Below the pieces are notes generated by a model. It worked only from the letters and a program-made list of their open reading frames with translations, was not told where the DNA came from and ran no database searches. A stretch of 64,000 nucleotides of DNA from positions 133,973 through 197,972 of the forward strand of contig CBFGXE010000001.1 in assembly GCA_965652645.1 (NCBI GenBank), in the 5' to 3' direction. Shown in pieces: positions 1 through 8,579 of this stretch. The position numbers and the translations under genes were made by a program. The first letter of the stretch is position 1. Every line of letters begins with the position of its first letter. Origin of the DNA: ZC4RG30 sp965652645 (lineage in GTDB: Bacteria > Pseudomonadota > Gammaproteobacteria > Steroidobacterales > Steroidobacteraceae).

Positions 1-1396
1 AGTTCACGACCAGCGACCCGGCGCGCATGGCCACGCGCGTCAGTCCGCCAGTGGTCACATACATGCCCTGCGACTGCAGCACGAAGGGCCGCATGTCCAG
101 GTGGCGCGGCGCGATCTCCTCCCCCGCCCAGGTGGGCGCGGTGGACAACATCAGCGTGGGCTGTGCCATCCAGCCGCGGGGATCGGCGCGCACACGCGCA
201 GCGCACACGGCGCGCTGCTCAGGCGTGGCCTGCGGCCCGATCAGCAGGCCATATCCGCCGGACTCGTTGGCCGGCTTCACCACCAGCTTGTCCAGGTTGG
301 CGAGCACGAACTCACGTTCCTTCTCGTCATGGCACTGCCAGCTCGGCACATTGGGCAGGATGGGGTCCTGGTCCAGGTAGTAGCGGATGATCTGCGGCAC
401 GTAGGTGTAGACCACCTTGTCGTCGGCCACGCCCGCGCCCGGCGCATTGGCAATGGCCACGTTGCCCGCGGCCCAGGCGCGCATCAGGCCCGGCACGCCC
501 AGCAGCGAATCTGTGCGGAACACGTCCGGGTCGAGGAAGTCATCGTCGATGCGGCGGTAGATCACGTCCACGCGCCTCAGCCCCGCGATGGTCTTCATGT
601 ACACCACGTCATCGCTGTCGACGATGAGGTCCCCGCCCTGCACGAGTTGCGCACCGGTCTGCTGCGCGAGGTAGCTGTGCTCGAAGTACGCGGAGTTGAA
701 GACGCCGGGAGTGAGCAGCACGATCACCGGACGATCGGCCGGGCGCGGGGACAGCGCCGCCAGCATGTCGTACAGCGCTGCCGTATAGCCATCCACCGGC
801 AGGATGCTGCTGGCGGAGAACAGCTCCGGGAAAGCTGACTTCATCAGCATCCGGTTCTCCAGCATGTAGGACACCCCGGAGGGGACACGCAGGTTGTCCT
901 CCAGCACGTACACCGTGCCGTCCCGGTCACGCACCAGATCGGTGCCACATATGTGGGCCCACACGCCAAAACGGGGCGACACACCCCGGCAGGCGCGCCG
1001 GAAATTGCGCGAGCCGGCCAGCAGTTCCGCCGGGAAGATGCCGTCGCGCACGATGCGCTGGGCATTGTAGAGGTCGTCGATGAACAGGTTCAGTGCTGTG
1101 AGCCGCTGGCGCAGCCCGGCGTCGATGCGCTGCCACTCGCTGGCCGGCATGACCCGCGGGATGGGGTCGAAGGGCCAGGCCCGGTCTATGTTCTGCCCGT
1201 CGTCATAGGTCGTGAAGGAGATTCCCATCGTGACGATGGCCGCATCGACGGCCTGACGGCGCAGCCGCATCTCCCCGGCATCCAGGCCAGCCAGGTAGTC
1301 GCACACCGCACGGGCGGCCGGACGCGCTTCGCCATTGCCGTCCACCAGTTCGTCGAAGACTCCCTCGGGCCGGTAGTCCTCGGTTCCAAATCGCAT
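1..1396 (-). CDS. Circularly permuted ATP-grasp type 2 protein (DUF404/DUF407), 3' end outside window
   Basis: The minus-strand frame starting at the ATG at 1396 (MRFGTEDYRPEGVFDELVDG) is open to the window edge for 465 codons, so the C-terminus is missing. It matches the COG2308 family of circularly permuted ATP-grasp ligases. Recognisable family segments are FTTYDDGQNIDRAWPFDPIP, NLRVPSGVSYMLENR, LLTPGVFNSAYFEHSYLA and VVKPANESGGYGLLIGP. These proteins are thought to form amide or ester bonds to peptide-like substrates. They usually sit beside an alpha-E domain protein and a transglutaminase-like protein, which would lie beyond base 1. The substrate is unknown. Family assignment is firm and function is not. 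Confidence 0.9.
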   Translation of the reverse strand, partial: MRFGTEDYRPEGVFDELVDGNGEARPAARAVCDYLAGLDAGEMRLRRQAVDAAIVTMGISFTTYDDGQNIDRAWPFDPIPRVMPASEWQRIDAGLRQRLTALNLFIDDLYNAQRIVRDGIFPAELLAGSRNFRRACRGVSPRFGVWAHICGTDLVRDRDGTVYVLEDNLRVPSGVSYMLENRMLMKSAFPELFSASSILPVDGYTAALYDMLAALSPRPADRPVIVLLTPGVFNSAYFEHSYLAQQTGAQLVQGGDLIVDSDDVVYMKTIAGLRRVDVIYRRIDDDFLDPDVFRTDSLLGVPGLMRAWAAGNVAIANAPGAGVADDKVVYTYVPQIIRYYLDQDPILPNVPSWQCHDEKEREFVLANLDKLVVKPANESGGYGLLIGPQATPEQRAVCAARVRADPRGWMAQPTLMLSTAPTWAGEEIAPRHLDMRPFVLQSQGMYVTTGGLTRVAMRAGSLVVN

Positions 1397-1476
1397 TGCC
1401 CCACTGCCTCCCGGGTTATGCACAGCAGAGGAGCAAGAAGCGTGCCTTGAGGATCAGACTGCCCTGTTCGGGTTCA

Positions 1477-1689
1477 TCACTCGCTGGCGGCCTCCGCAGT
1501 GCGGCGGGCTTCGGCGGCCTGCTGCCGGGCTGCTTCAAGATCGGCTTCGACCCGGCTGGTGATCTTTTCGGCTTCCCTGGCCTGCTCCACGGCGCTGGCG
1601 CCGCCCGCAGCCGCCGCGGCGCCGGTTTCCGCCAATCCGCAGCCACTGAGCAATGCCACCGCGGCCATGCTGGTGATGATCCGGAGCAT
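1477..1689 (-). CDS. Small alanine-rich lipoprotein (70 aa)
   Basis: The protein begins MLRIITSMAAVALLSGCGLAE, a lipoprotein signal peptide with lipobox LLSG|C and the lipidated cysteine at residue 17. The mature part of about 54 residues is Ala/Glu/Arg-rich and strongly helical (QAREAEKITSRVEADLEAAR), suggesting a short coiled coil. The start at 1689 is chosen over longer frames because GGAGGG lies just upstream on the minus strand and the signal peptide follows directly. The tail is vaguely like Lpp-type lipoproteins, but there is no terminal Lys for peptidoglycan linkage, and I do not assign a function. Confidence 0.7.
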   Translation of the reverse strand: MLRIITSMAAVALLSGCGLAETGAAAAAGGASAVEQAREAEKITSRVEADLEAARQQAAEARRTAEAASE

Positions 1690-1898
1690 TTTTCCGCCCT
1701 CCCCGCCATTGGTTGCGCGACATGGTCGCACGAAGGAGCGAAAGCCGCCGCTCTCTGCACTACCACAAGCCCGGGGGCTTCCTCCACTGCCCGGAGGAAT
1801 GCGCCCACGCGGCCGCACTCCGCTGGTGCATTGCCGCCCGCCGTGCCCGGCCAGTGCTGTACCCTTGCGCCACAAGAACAATCGGGGGGATATCCCGC

Positions 1899-3521
1899 AT
1901 GAGGCTGTCCGGTTCGCAACGCAAGGTCGTGCTCGCTTCCTCTCTGGGCACGGTGTTCGAGTGGTACGACTTCTACCTGTACGGATCGCTGGCGGCCATC
2001 ATCGCCAAGCAGTTCTTCACGGCGCTGGACCCCACCTCTGCCTTCATCTTCGCACTGCTGGCCTTCGCCGCCGGCTTCATCGTGCGCCCCTTCGGCGCAC
2101 TGGTGTTCGGCCGGCTGGGCGACATGGTCGGCCGCAAGCACACCTTCCTGGTGACCATCGTGATCATGGGCGCCTCCACCTTCCTGGTCGGCGTGCTGCC
2201 GGGCTATGACACGCTGGGCGTACTCGCCCCGGCGCTGCTGATCCTGCTGCGCCTGCTGCAGGGCCTGGCGCTGGGCGGTGAATATGGCGGCGCGGCCACC
2301 TTCGTCGCCGAGCACGCCCCGCCGGAGAAGCGCGGCGCGCACACGGCCTGGATCCAGACCACAGCCACGCTGGGCCTGCTGCTGTCGCTGATGGTGATCC
2401 TGGGAACCCGCACCGTGCTGGGCGAGGAGGCCTTCCAGGCCTGGGGCTGGCGCGTGCCATTCCTGCTGTCTGCGGTGCTGCTGGGCCTGTCGGTGTGGAT
2501 CCGCATGTCGATGGAGGAGTCGCCCGTCTTCAAGCAGATGAAGGCCGAGGGCAAGACCTCCAAGGCGCCGCTGCGCGAATCCTTCGGCCAGTGGTCCAAC
2601 CTCAAGATCGTGCTGATCGCGCTGTTCGGCCTCACCGCCGGCCAGGCGGTGGTGTGGTACACGGGACAGTTCTACGCGCTGTTCTTCCTCACCCAGGCGC
2701 TGAAGATCGATGGCGCGCAGGCCAACCTGCTCATCGGACTGGCGCTGATCATCGGCACGCCATTCTTCATCGTGTTCGGCGCCCTCTCCGACCGCATCGG
2801 CCGCAAGCCCATCATCCTGGCGGGCTGCCTGCTCGCGGCGCTGACGTACTTCCCGCTGTTCAAGGGGCTCACCGCTGCGGGCAATCCCCAGCTGGCGGCG
2901 GCGCTGCAATCGGCGCCGGTGACGCTGCATGCCAATCCATCCGAATGCTCTTTCCAGTTCAATCCCACCGGCACGGCGAAGTTCACCAGTTCCTGCGACG
3001 TGGCCAAGCAGGTGCTGGCCAATGCCTCGGTGAACTACGACAGCGTGGATGCCCAGGGCATCGCGCGCATCCAGGTGGGTGACCGCGACATCATGTCCTT
3101 TGATGCGCGCACCCTTTCAGGGGCGGACCTCACGGCGCGCGAGGGCGCCTTCAAGGCCGAGCTGACGGCGGCGCTCAACGAGGCCGGATATCCCGCCGCG
3201 GCCGATCCGGATCGCATCAACAAGCCACTGGTGATTGCCATCCTCACGTTGCTGGTGATCTACGTGACCATGGTGTATGGGCCCATCGCCGCGGCGCTGG
3301 TGGAGATGTTCCCCACCCGCATCCGCTACAGCTCGATGTCACTGCCCTACCACATCGGCAATGGCTGGTTCGGCGGCCTGCTGCCCACCACGGCCTTCGC
3401 CATCGTGGCGCAGACCGGCAACATCTACAGCGGGCTGTGGTATCCGGTGATCGTGGCCTCGATCACGCTGGTGCTGGGCGCGCTGCTGGTGCGGGACAGA
3501 CGCGGCACGCCGATGAACTGA
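1899..3521 (+). CDS. MFS transporter, metabolite:H+ symporter (MHS) family
   Basis: This is a 540-residue inner-membrane transporter. The signature FEWYDFYLYGSLA at the start, GRLGDMVGRKHTF in the first cytoplasmic loop and LSDRIGRKP in the second are typical of ShiA/ProP-type MHS symporters, which take up organic acids, shikimate or compatible solutes. The ATG at 1899 is preceded by GGGGGGA; longer upstream frames have no MFS content. An unusual soluble stretch of about 115 residues (roughly 325-440, with Cys350 and Cys366) interrupts the second half between predicted TM8 and TM9, probably facing the periplasm. The substrate cannot be told from sequence. It is monocistronic. Confidence 0.88.
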   Translation: MRLSGSQRKVVLASSLGTVFEWYDFYLYGSLAAIIAKQFFTALDPTSAFIFALLAFAAGFIVRPFGALVFGRLGDMVGRKHTFLVTIVIMGASTFLVGVLPGYDTLGVLAPALLILLRLLQGLALGGEYGGAATFVAEHAPPEKRGAHTAWIQTTATLGLLLSLMVILGTRTVLGEEAFQAWGWRVPFLLSAVLLGLSVWIRMSMEESPVFKQMKAEGKTSKAPLRESFGQWSNLKIVLIALFGLTAGQAVVWYTGQFYALFFLTQALKIDGAQANLLIGLALIIGTPFFIVFGALSDRIGRKPIILAGCLLAALTYFPLFKGLTAAGNPQLAAALQSAPVTLHANPSECSFQFNPTGTAKFTSSCDVAKQVLANASVNYDSVDAQGIARIQVGDRDIMSFDARTLSGADLTAREGAFKAELTAALNEAGYPAAADPDRINKPLVIAILTLLVIYVTMVYGPIAAALVEMFPTRIRYSSMSLPYHIGNGWFGGLLPTTAFAIVAQTGNIYSGLWYPVIVASITLVLGALLVRDRRGTPMN

Positions 3522-3556
3522 GGCAGCGGCGGTAGCGGATCCGGGGCCGGGGCCGC

Positions 3557-3578
3557 TATAATGCGAATCATTCGCATT
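3557..3578 (+). promoter_or_regulatory. Iron-regulated promoter: -10 TATAAT overlapped by Fur box
   Basis: A perfect -10 hexamer TATAAT (3557-3562) runs into a 19-bp perfect palindrome, aatgcgaatcattcgcatt (3560-3578), which has the layout of a Fur box. A repressor bound here would cover the -10 and the start of transcription (predicted near 3569). The ATG at 3561 therefore cannot be the sigma-factor start, because it lies inside the promoter. No good -35 hexamer is visible. Confidence 0.8.
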
Positions 3579-3596
3579 TCCATCCAAGGGAGCCCC

Positions 3597-4109
3597 GTGC
3601 TGGACAGCCTCGCACCCCGCGATGCACTGGCCCTGCTGTACCGCGACCACTCGCTGTGGCTGCGGGGCTGGATCCATCGCCGGCTTGGCTGCCGCCACCA
3701 GGCGGCGGACCTTGCGCAGGCCACCTTCTGCCGCCTGCTGGAAAATGGCTCCACGCCCCTGCCCCGGTCCCCGCGCAGCTTCCTGGCCACGGTGGCGCGA
3801 CGCCTGCTCGTCGATGACCTGCGCCACCGCGACGTGGAACGGGAATATGCGGCCTGCCATGCCACGCTGCACGGGGATACCGATCCGCTGACCCCCGAAC
3901 GCATCGCCGAAGCCTCCGAGCTGCTGCGCGGGATACTCGAACTGCTCGGCACCTTGCCGGTCGACGTGCGGCGCGCGTTCGTGCTGCGCCGGATCGACGG
4001 GCTGGCGCACGAAGAGATTGCCTCGGAGCTGGGCATTTCCGCGCGCACGGTGAAGCGGCACGTGGCGCGTGCCTACCTGCACTTCTATTCCCTGGCATTC
4101 TCTGGCTGA
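3597..4109 (+). CDS. FecI-like ECF sigma factor
   Basis: This 170-residue iron-starvation ECF sigma factor starts at the GTG at 3597, four bases after AAGGGAG. The in-frame ATG at 3561 lies in the promoter/Fur box and is rejected. Region 2 contains ALLYRDHSLWLRGWIHRRLG and DLAQATFCRLL, and region 4 contains LPVDVRRAFVLRRIDGLAHEEIASELGISARTVKRH with its helix-turn-helix. It would direct transcription of the TonB receptor downstream when the receptor signals through the FecR-like protein. The stop codon overlaps the next start by one base (TGATG), so the two genes are translationally coupled. Confidence 0.93.
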   Translation: MLDSLAPRDALALLYRDHSLWLRGWIHRRLGCRHQAADLAQATFCRLLENGSTPLPRSPRSFLATVARRLLVDDLRHRDVEREYAACHATLHGDTDPLTPERIAEASELLRGILELLGTLPVDVRRAFVLRRIDGLAHEEIASELGISARTVKRHVARAYLHFYSLAFSG

Positions 4110-5065
4110 TGGAAGCCGGCGCGGCGATTCCCCTTGAAGTGCTGCGGCGTGCCGCCGAGTGGGCGGCCATTCTTGATGGCGGCGCCGGCGCTGCCGAGCA
4201 GGCCGCCTGCGAGGCCTGGTGTCGCGAAGATCCACGCCATCGCCTCGTGCTCTCGCGCATGCGGGCACTGGACGCCTCGCTGGCCGGACTGGATGCCGCC
4301 CAACGGAAGGTGTTGCGCAATGCCGCCCCGGCCACGGCAGCCAGGCGCAACCGGCGCCGCGTCGCGCTGTCCGTGCTGCTGGTGGCGGGCGCCGCGACGC
4401 TGTTCTGGATGCCCCGATCCGGCGAGGGGCCGGTACAGCAGCTTGCCACGGCGCGCGGGGAGCAACGCACCCTGCAGCTTGCCGACCAGTCCACCCTGCT
4501 CGTCGATGCGGACAGTGCACTGGACATGCGCATCGATGGCAGGCAGCGCCGGATCCGGTTGCGCCAGGGGCGCATCCTGGCGACTGTCGCAGCGGATCCC
4601 GACCGACCCTTTGAAGTCGCGACCGCGGATGCCACGGCGACCGCACTGGGCACGGCCTATATAGTTGATGCCAGTCCGCGGGGAACGCGGGTGACGGTGG
4701 TGGAATCAACCGTGCAGGTGTGCGGCCGGGATGACAGGCAGTGCATCGTGCTGTCTGCCGGCGAAACCGTGCAGGTCAGGGCCGGCCGTGCCGGGGCATC
4801 CGGCCGCGTGGACGTCCAGGCCGCGCAGGCCTGGACGCAGGGCTGGCTCGAAGCCGATGACCTGCGACTGGACATGGCGCTGGAAGAGCTGGCGCGCCAC
4901 CTGCAGCGGCCCCTGCGATTCGATGCCGCCGCGCTGGGACAACTTCGCATCACCGGAAGCTATCCACTGCATCGTGCGGAAGAATCCCTGCGGGCCATGG
5001 CGCTGGGCGCCGGGCTGGAGGTCGAAGAAGAGGCAGGTGCCCTGCAACTCAGGCCCGCCCGCTGA
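4109..5065 (+). CDS. FecR-like anti-sigma factor / signal transducer
   Basis: The 318-residue protein has the standard FecR order. A cytoplasmic DUF4880-type segment (about 10-55, VLRRAAEWAAILDGG) binds the sigma factor. One membrane span (about 88-106) follows, then the periplasmic FecR domain (about 115-210, QQLATARGEQRTLQLADQST). The C-terminal part (about 245-315, LRLDMALEELARHLQRP) resembles an STN/secretin domain and would meet the STN domain of the receptor. It is coupled to the sigma gene by a one-base overlap. The next gene is 78 bases downstream. Confidence 0.92.
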   Translation: MEAGAAIPLEVLRRAAEWAAILDGGAGAAEQAACEAWCREDPRHRLVLSRMRALDASLAGLDAAQRKVLRNAAPATAARRNRRRVALSVLLVAGAATLFWMPRSGEGPVQQLATARGEQRTLQLADQSTLLVDADSALDMRIDGRQRRIRLRQGRILATVAADPDRPFEVATADATATALGTAYIVDASPRGTRVTVVESTVQVCGRDDRQCIVLSAGETVQVRAGRAGASGRVDVQAAQAWTQGWLEADDLRLDMALEELARHLQRPLRFDAAALGQLRITGSYPLHRAEESLRAMALGAGLEVEEEAGALQLRPAR

Positions 5066-5104
5066 GGCGAACGCGACCTGTCCCTTTTTCCCGCCCCGTC
5101 CGTC

Positions 5105-5133
5105 CTGTCTGTATCGACAGCCAATACAGACAG
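5105..5133 (+). promoter_or_regulatory. Stem-loop just upstream of the TonB receptor start
   Basis: Ten-base perfect arms ctgtctgtat (5105-5114) and atacagacag (5124-5133) enclose a 9-base loop. The structure ends only 10 bases before the ATG at 5144 and abuts the ribosome binding site AGGGTG. There is no T tract, so it is not a standard terminator. It could limit read-through or translation of the receptor, or be an operator dyad for the FecI-type promoter. Confidence 0.5.
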
Positions 5134-5143
5134 ACAGGGTGAC

Positions 5144-7441
5144 ATGAAATCAACGCTGGTCAGGGCCGCCGTGATGGGCCTGCTTGCCTCTTCTTCCCTG
5201 GTGATTGCCGCGCCCGTGCAGGCGCAGGCCGCGGATGCACGCCAGCTGGACATCCCGGCCGGCCCGCTGGGCGCCACGGTTGCCCGCCTCGGTCGCGAAC
5301 TGGGCGTCATCCTCACGGTGGACCCGGCACTGGTACGCGGCACGCGCAGCAATGGCCTGCGCGGCAGCTACTCGCCAGCGGCCGCGCTGGACGCGCTGCT
5401 GGCGGGCACCGGGCTCGCGGCGCAGCCTGATGGACGCGGTGGCTACCGCATCCTGGCGATCGCCGACACCCCGCGCAGCCAGTCCGCCCTCTCCGGCGAC
5501 GAGGATGCCGACCTTGCCACGCTGGAAGAAGTGGTGGTGGTGGGCGCCCTCACCCGGGCCGAAGTGGATGCCGCCACACTGGAATTGCACCAGGCCGCCG
5601 ACCTCGCGGACGTCTTCCGCAACATCTCCTCGGTCACCGTCGGCGGCTCCGTGGGCATCGCACAGAAGATCTACGTGCGCGGACTGGAGGACACGCAGCT
5701 GAACGTCACCGTGGATGGCGCGCCCCAGCACGGCACGCTGTTCCACCACATCGGCCGCGTCAGCATCGAGCCGGAACTGCTGAAGACCGTGGACGTGCAG
5801 AGCGGCGCGGGCGAAGCCACCGCAGGCTTCGGCGCCATTGGCGGCGCCATCCGCTTCCGCACGCGCGATGCGGTGGAAATGCTCGCGCCGGGACGGCATT
5901 TCGGTGGCATGGCCCGCGCCAGCTGGTTCAGCAATGACGGATATCGCCTGAGCGGTTCGCTGTATGGCCGCGTGGCCGGCGAGCTGGGCCTGCTGGCTTC
6001 CTTCGTCCACTCCGACCGTGACGACATGGAGGACGGCGGCGGCAACCGGCTGCATGGCACGGGCGGGGAGCAGAAGCTGGGATTCGTGAAGTTCGGCGGC
6101 CAGCTCACGCCGGAGCAGCGCATCTCCATCAGTTTCGAGCAGCGCGAGGAGAAGGCCTCCTTCGGCCAGCGGCCGAACTGGCCGGCACTTGAGGGCGACA
6201 CGCTGTACCCGGCCACGGGCAAGCGCCGTACCGGCGTGCTCAATCACGGAATCGCGCTGGCCTCCCGGCTGGACCTCGAGTCCACCCTCTACTGGACGCA
6301 GTCGAAATTCACCCAGGACATCTTCGACCGCTGGGGCCTGTATGGCGCCGCCATCCTCACGCGCGGCGCGGACCTGCGCCTGCGGGCGGCGCAAGGCACC
6401 CATGAGGTCGTGGCGGGCGTCGAATACCGCGACGACGTGGTACAGAGCGGCGCCGTGCCGCGCGACCCCGCCGACCATTATGTGGAGAAGGGAGATGTCT
6501 TCGGCATATACGCCCAGGACCACTGGCAGGTCACCCCGCGCCTGCTGCTGAGCCTTGGCGGACGCTACGACCGCTACGACCTGCGCCAGGTCACCTACGA
6601 CAACGACACCGGCAGCGATGGCTTCAGCGGCAATGCGGGCCTGCGCTACCGCCTCACCGATGCGGTCACGGTGCATGCCAGCTTCGCGGAGGCCTTCCGC
6701 GGCAAGGAGATTGGCGACGCCTTCACGTTGTCGACGGCTCCGGGTCGCGTCTCGCTCTCCCCCACCCTCAAGCCGGAGAAAGTGGACAACTACGAGGCCG
6801 GGCTTTCATTCGCGCAGGGCGGATGGCATGGCTCGGCCGTGTACTACGACATGCGCATCGATGACGTCATCCACGACCAGCTCGGCGGCGGCCCCGCCCC
6901 CGAGAACGCCAACTACTACGAGAACGTGGGCCGGCTGAAGGCCCGCGGCGTGGAACTGCGCGCCGGCTTCGCCACCGGGCCGTGGTCGGTGGATGCCCAC
7001 TACAACCACTCGCGCACGCGCCTCAACGGCCATCTCGTGGAGGGCTACGAACACATCGGCCTCGGCAACTCGGTCGGCGACAACTGGAACCTCACCGCGG
7101 GCTTCAGGCCCTCGAGCCGCTGGACGCTCGAGGCTGCCGTGACGCGCTTCAATGCCCTCGACGACATCGAGGTGCTGCATCGCGCGGTGGAAGTCGGCTG
7201 GATCGACCAGACACAGTTTGTCGACAAACCCGGCTACACCGTCGTGGACCTCTTCGGCCAGTGGCGGCCATTCCGCAACCAGGACGTGGTGATCGGCGCC
7301 GCGATCTACAACCTGCTTGACCGGCGTTATCGGGCGCACGCCAGTGTGGCCGACTATTCCCATGTGCCGGACTGGGAAGGTGTGGCCGGGGTGATGGAAC
7401 CGGGTCGCAATGTGCGCCTGACCCTTTCGACATCCTTCTAG
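5144..7441 (+). CDS. TonB-dependent receptor with N-terminal STN signalling domain
   Basis: This is a 765-residue outer-membrane transporter, probably for a siderophore or haem-like iron source. After a signal peptide (1-29, cleavage near VQAQA) comes an STN domain (about 33-108, RQLDIPAGPLGATVARLGRE), the mark of receptors that signal to FecR/FecI. A TonB-box-like LEEVVVVG lies near 127-134. The plug domain follows (IYVRGLEDTQLNVTVDGAPQ), then a 22-strand barrel ending in LTLSTSF with the terminal Phe expected for outer-membrane insertion. The gene follows fecI/fecR-like genes and precedes a PepSY membrane protein by one base. The ligand is not predictable. Confidence 0.93.
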   Translation: MKSTLVRAAVMGLLASSSLVIAAPVQAQAADARQLDIPAGPLGATVARLGRELGVILTVDPALVRGTRSNGLRGSYSPAAALDALLAGTGLAAQPDGRGGYRILAIADTPRSQSALSGDEDADLATLEEVVVVGALTRAEVDAATLELHQAADLADVFRNISSVTVGGSVGIAQKIYVRGLEDTQLNVTVDGAPQHGTLFHHIGRVSIEPELLKTVDVQSGAGEATAGFGAIGGAIRFRTRDAVEMLAPGRHFGGMARASWFSNDGYRLSGSLYGRVAGELGLLASFVHSDRDDMEDGGGNRLHGTGGEQKLGFVKFGGQLTPEQRISISFEQREEKASFGQRPNWPALEGDTLYPATGKRRTGVLNHGIALASRLDLESTLYWTQSKFTQDIFDRWGLYGAAILTRGADLRLRAAQGTHEVVAGVEYRDDVVQSGAVPRDPADHYVEKGDVFGIYAQDHWQVTPRLLLSLGGRYDRYDLRQVTYDNDTGSDGFSGNAGLRYRLTDAVTVHASFAEAFRGKEIGDAFTLSTAPGRVSLSPTLKPEKVDNYEAGLSFAQGGWHGSAVYYDMRIDDVIHDQLGGGPAPENANYYENVGRLKARGVELRAGFATGPWSVDAHYNHSRTRLNGHLVEGYEHIGLGNSVGDNWNLTAGFRPSSRWTLEAAVTRFNALDDIEVLHRAVEVGWIDQTQFVDKPGYTVVDLFGQWRPFRNQDVVIGAAIYNLLDRRYRAHASVADYSHVPDWEGVAGVMEPGRNVRLTLSTSF

Positions 7442-7442
7442 G

Positions 7443-8579
7443 ATGGACACCGCTCCGGCGGGGTCGCCGCGCGCCGGACGCGCGCGGCGGGCCATCAGGT
7501 CCTGGCACCGGGCCTTCGGCCTGTTTGCCGCCTTCTGGCTGCTGCTGCTCGGGGTCACAGGCTCGGTCATCGCGTTTTATGACGAGATCGACCGGGCACT
7601 GAATCCCGACCTGTGGACCATTGCCGGTGAAACGCCGGACACTCCGGCCATTGGTGCCGCCCTGCGCCATGCCGGCGAAGCCTTGCCGGGCTTTGCGCCC
7701 CGCTTCATCGACCTGCCTGGTCGGGCAGACGCCGCGCTGGCCATCCTCGGCAGTGCAACGGGCGCGGACGGCCAGCCCATGCCGGTGCAGGCCTTCAGCG
7801 ACCCGCGTGATGGCCGCCTGCTCGGCTGGCGGGACGAACGCATCGCGCTGGATCGCCACCACCTGATGCCCACCATCTACAGGCTGCATACCGAACTGCT
7901 CCTGCACGACACCGGCGTCTGGCTGCTCGGCCTGCTGGCGCTGCTCTGGATGCTCGACCACGTCGCGGGTGCCGTGCTGGCCATACCCCGCATCGCCGGG
8001 GCGCTGTCGGCCTGGCGCATCGCCGGTCGCGGCCTGAACCTGCGCCGCCTCTACGACCTGCATCGTGCGCCATCACTCTGGCTGCTGCCGCTCACGCTGA
8101 TGCTGGCGGTGACCGGCTTGTGCCTGACCTGGTACGAAGAGACCCGCGGCATCGCCCGCCTCGTGACGACAGTTTCCGGGCGGCTGCACCTGGACTTCCC
8201 CCGGGGCGAGGCACCGGAGGCTCCGGCAGTGGGTCCGGATGAGGCCATGCGCATCGTGCGTGCGCGGGTCAGCGGCGACATCGACAGCATGCTGGCGCTG
8301 CCCGCACAGGCGGTGTGGGGTGTGCGCAGCTTCGATCCGCGCGACATCGATGATCTCGGCCGGCTCTGGACCTATGTGTCCATGGTGGATGGCAGCATCG
8401 CCGGGCAGCGGCACGACAACGGAAGCAGCGCCGGCGATACCTTCTTTGCCTGGCAGTATCCCCTGCATTCCGGCCGCGCCTTCGGCACGGTGGGCAAGTG
8501 GATCATCTGCGCCGCCGGCCTGGGCACCGCGGGAATCTGCCTCACCGGCGTGTGGCTGTGGTGGAGGCGCCGAGCCTAG
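7443..8579 (+). CDS. PepSY-associated transmembrane protein (putative ferric-siderophore reductase)
   Basis: The 378-residue inner-membrane protein opens with a cytoplasmic basic stretch and RAIRSWHRAFGLFAAFWLLLLGVTGSVIAFYDEIDRALNP, the PepSY_TM signature with conserved W-H. Further spans lie near 155-180, 205-225 and at the C-terminus (FGTVGKWIICAAGLGTAGICLTGVWLWWRRR). Histidines within spans (LHRAPSLWLLPL, YRLHTELLLHD) fit haem-binding reductases of the PiuB/FpvG type. These release iron from siderophores in the periplasm. It starts one base after the receptor stop, so it belongs to the iron operon. Confidence 0.85.
   Translation: MDTAPAGSPRAGRARRAIRSWHRAFGLFAAFWLLLLGVTGSVIAFYDEIDRALNPDLWTIAGETPDTPAIGAALRHAGEALPGFAPRFIDLPGRADAALAILGSATGADGQPMPVQAFSDPRDGRLLGWRDERIALDRHHLMPTIYRLHTELLLHDTGVWLLGLLALLWMLDHVAGAVLAIPRIAGALSAWRIAGRGLNLRRLYDLHRAPSLWLLPLTLMLAVTGLCLTWYEETRGIARLVTTVSGRLHLDFPRGEAPEAPAVGPDEAMRIVRARVSGDIDSMLALPAQAVWGVRSFDPRDIDDLGRLWTYVSMVDGSIAGQRHDNGSSAGDTFFAWQYPLHSGRAFGTVGKWIICAAGLGTAGICLTGVWLWWRRRA

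Noticed and set aside
1..838. Plus-strand open frames at the left edge
   Set aside because: The minus-strand circularly permuted ATP-grasp frame is unambiguous and covers the same bases.
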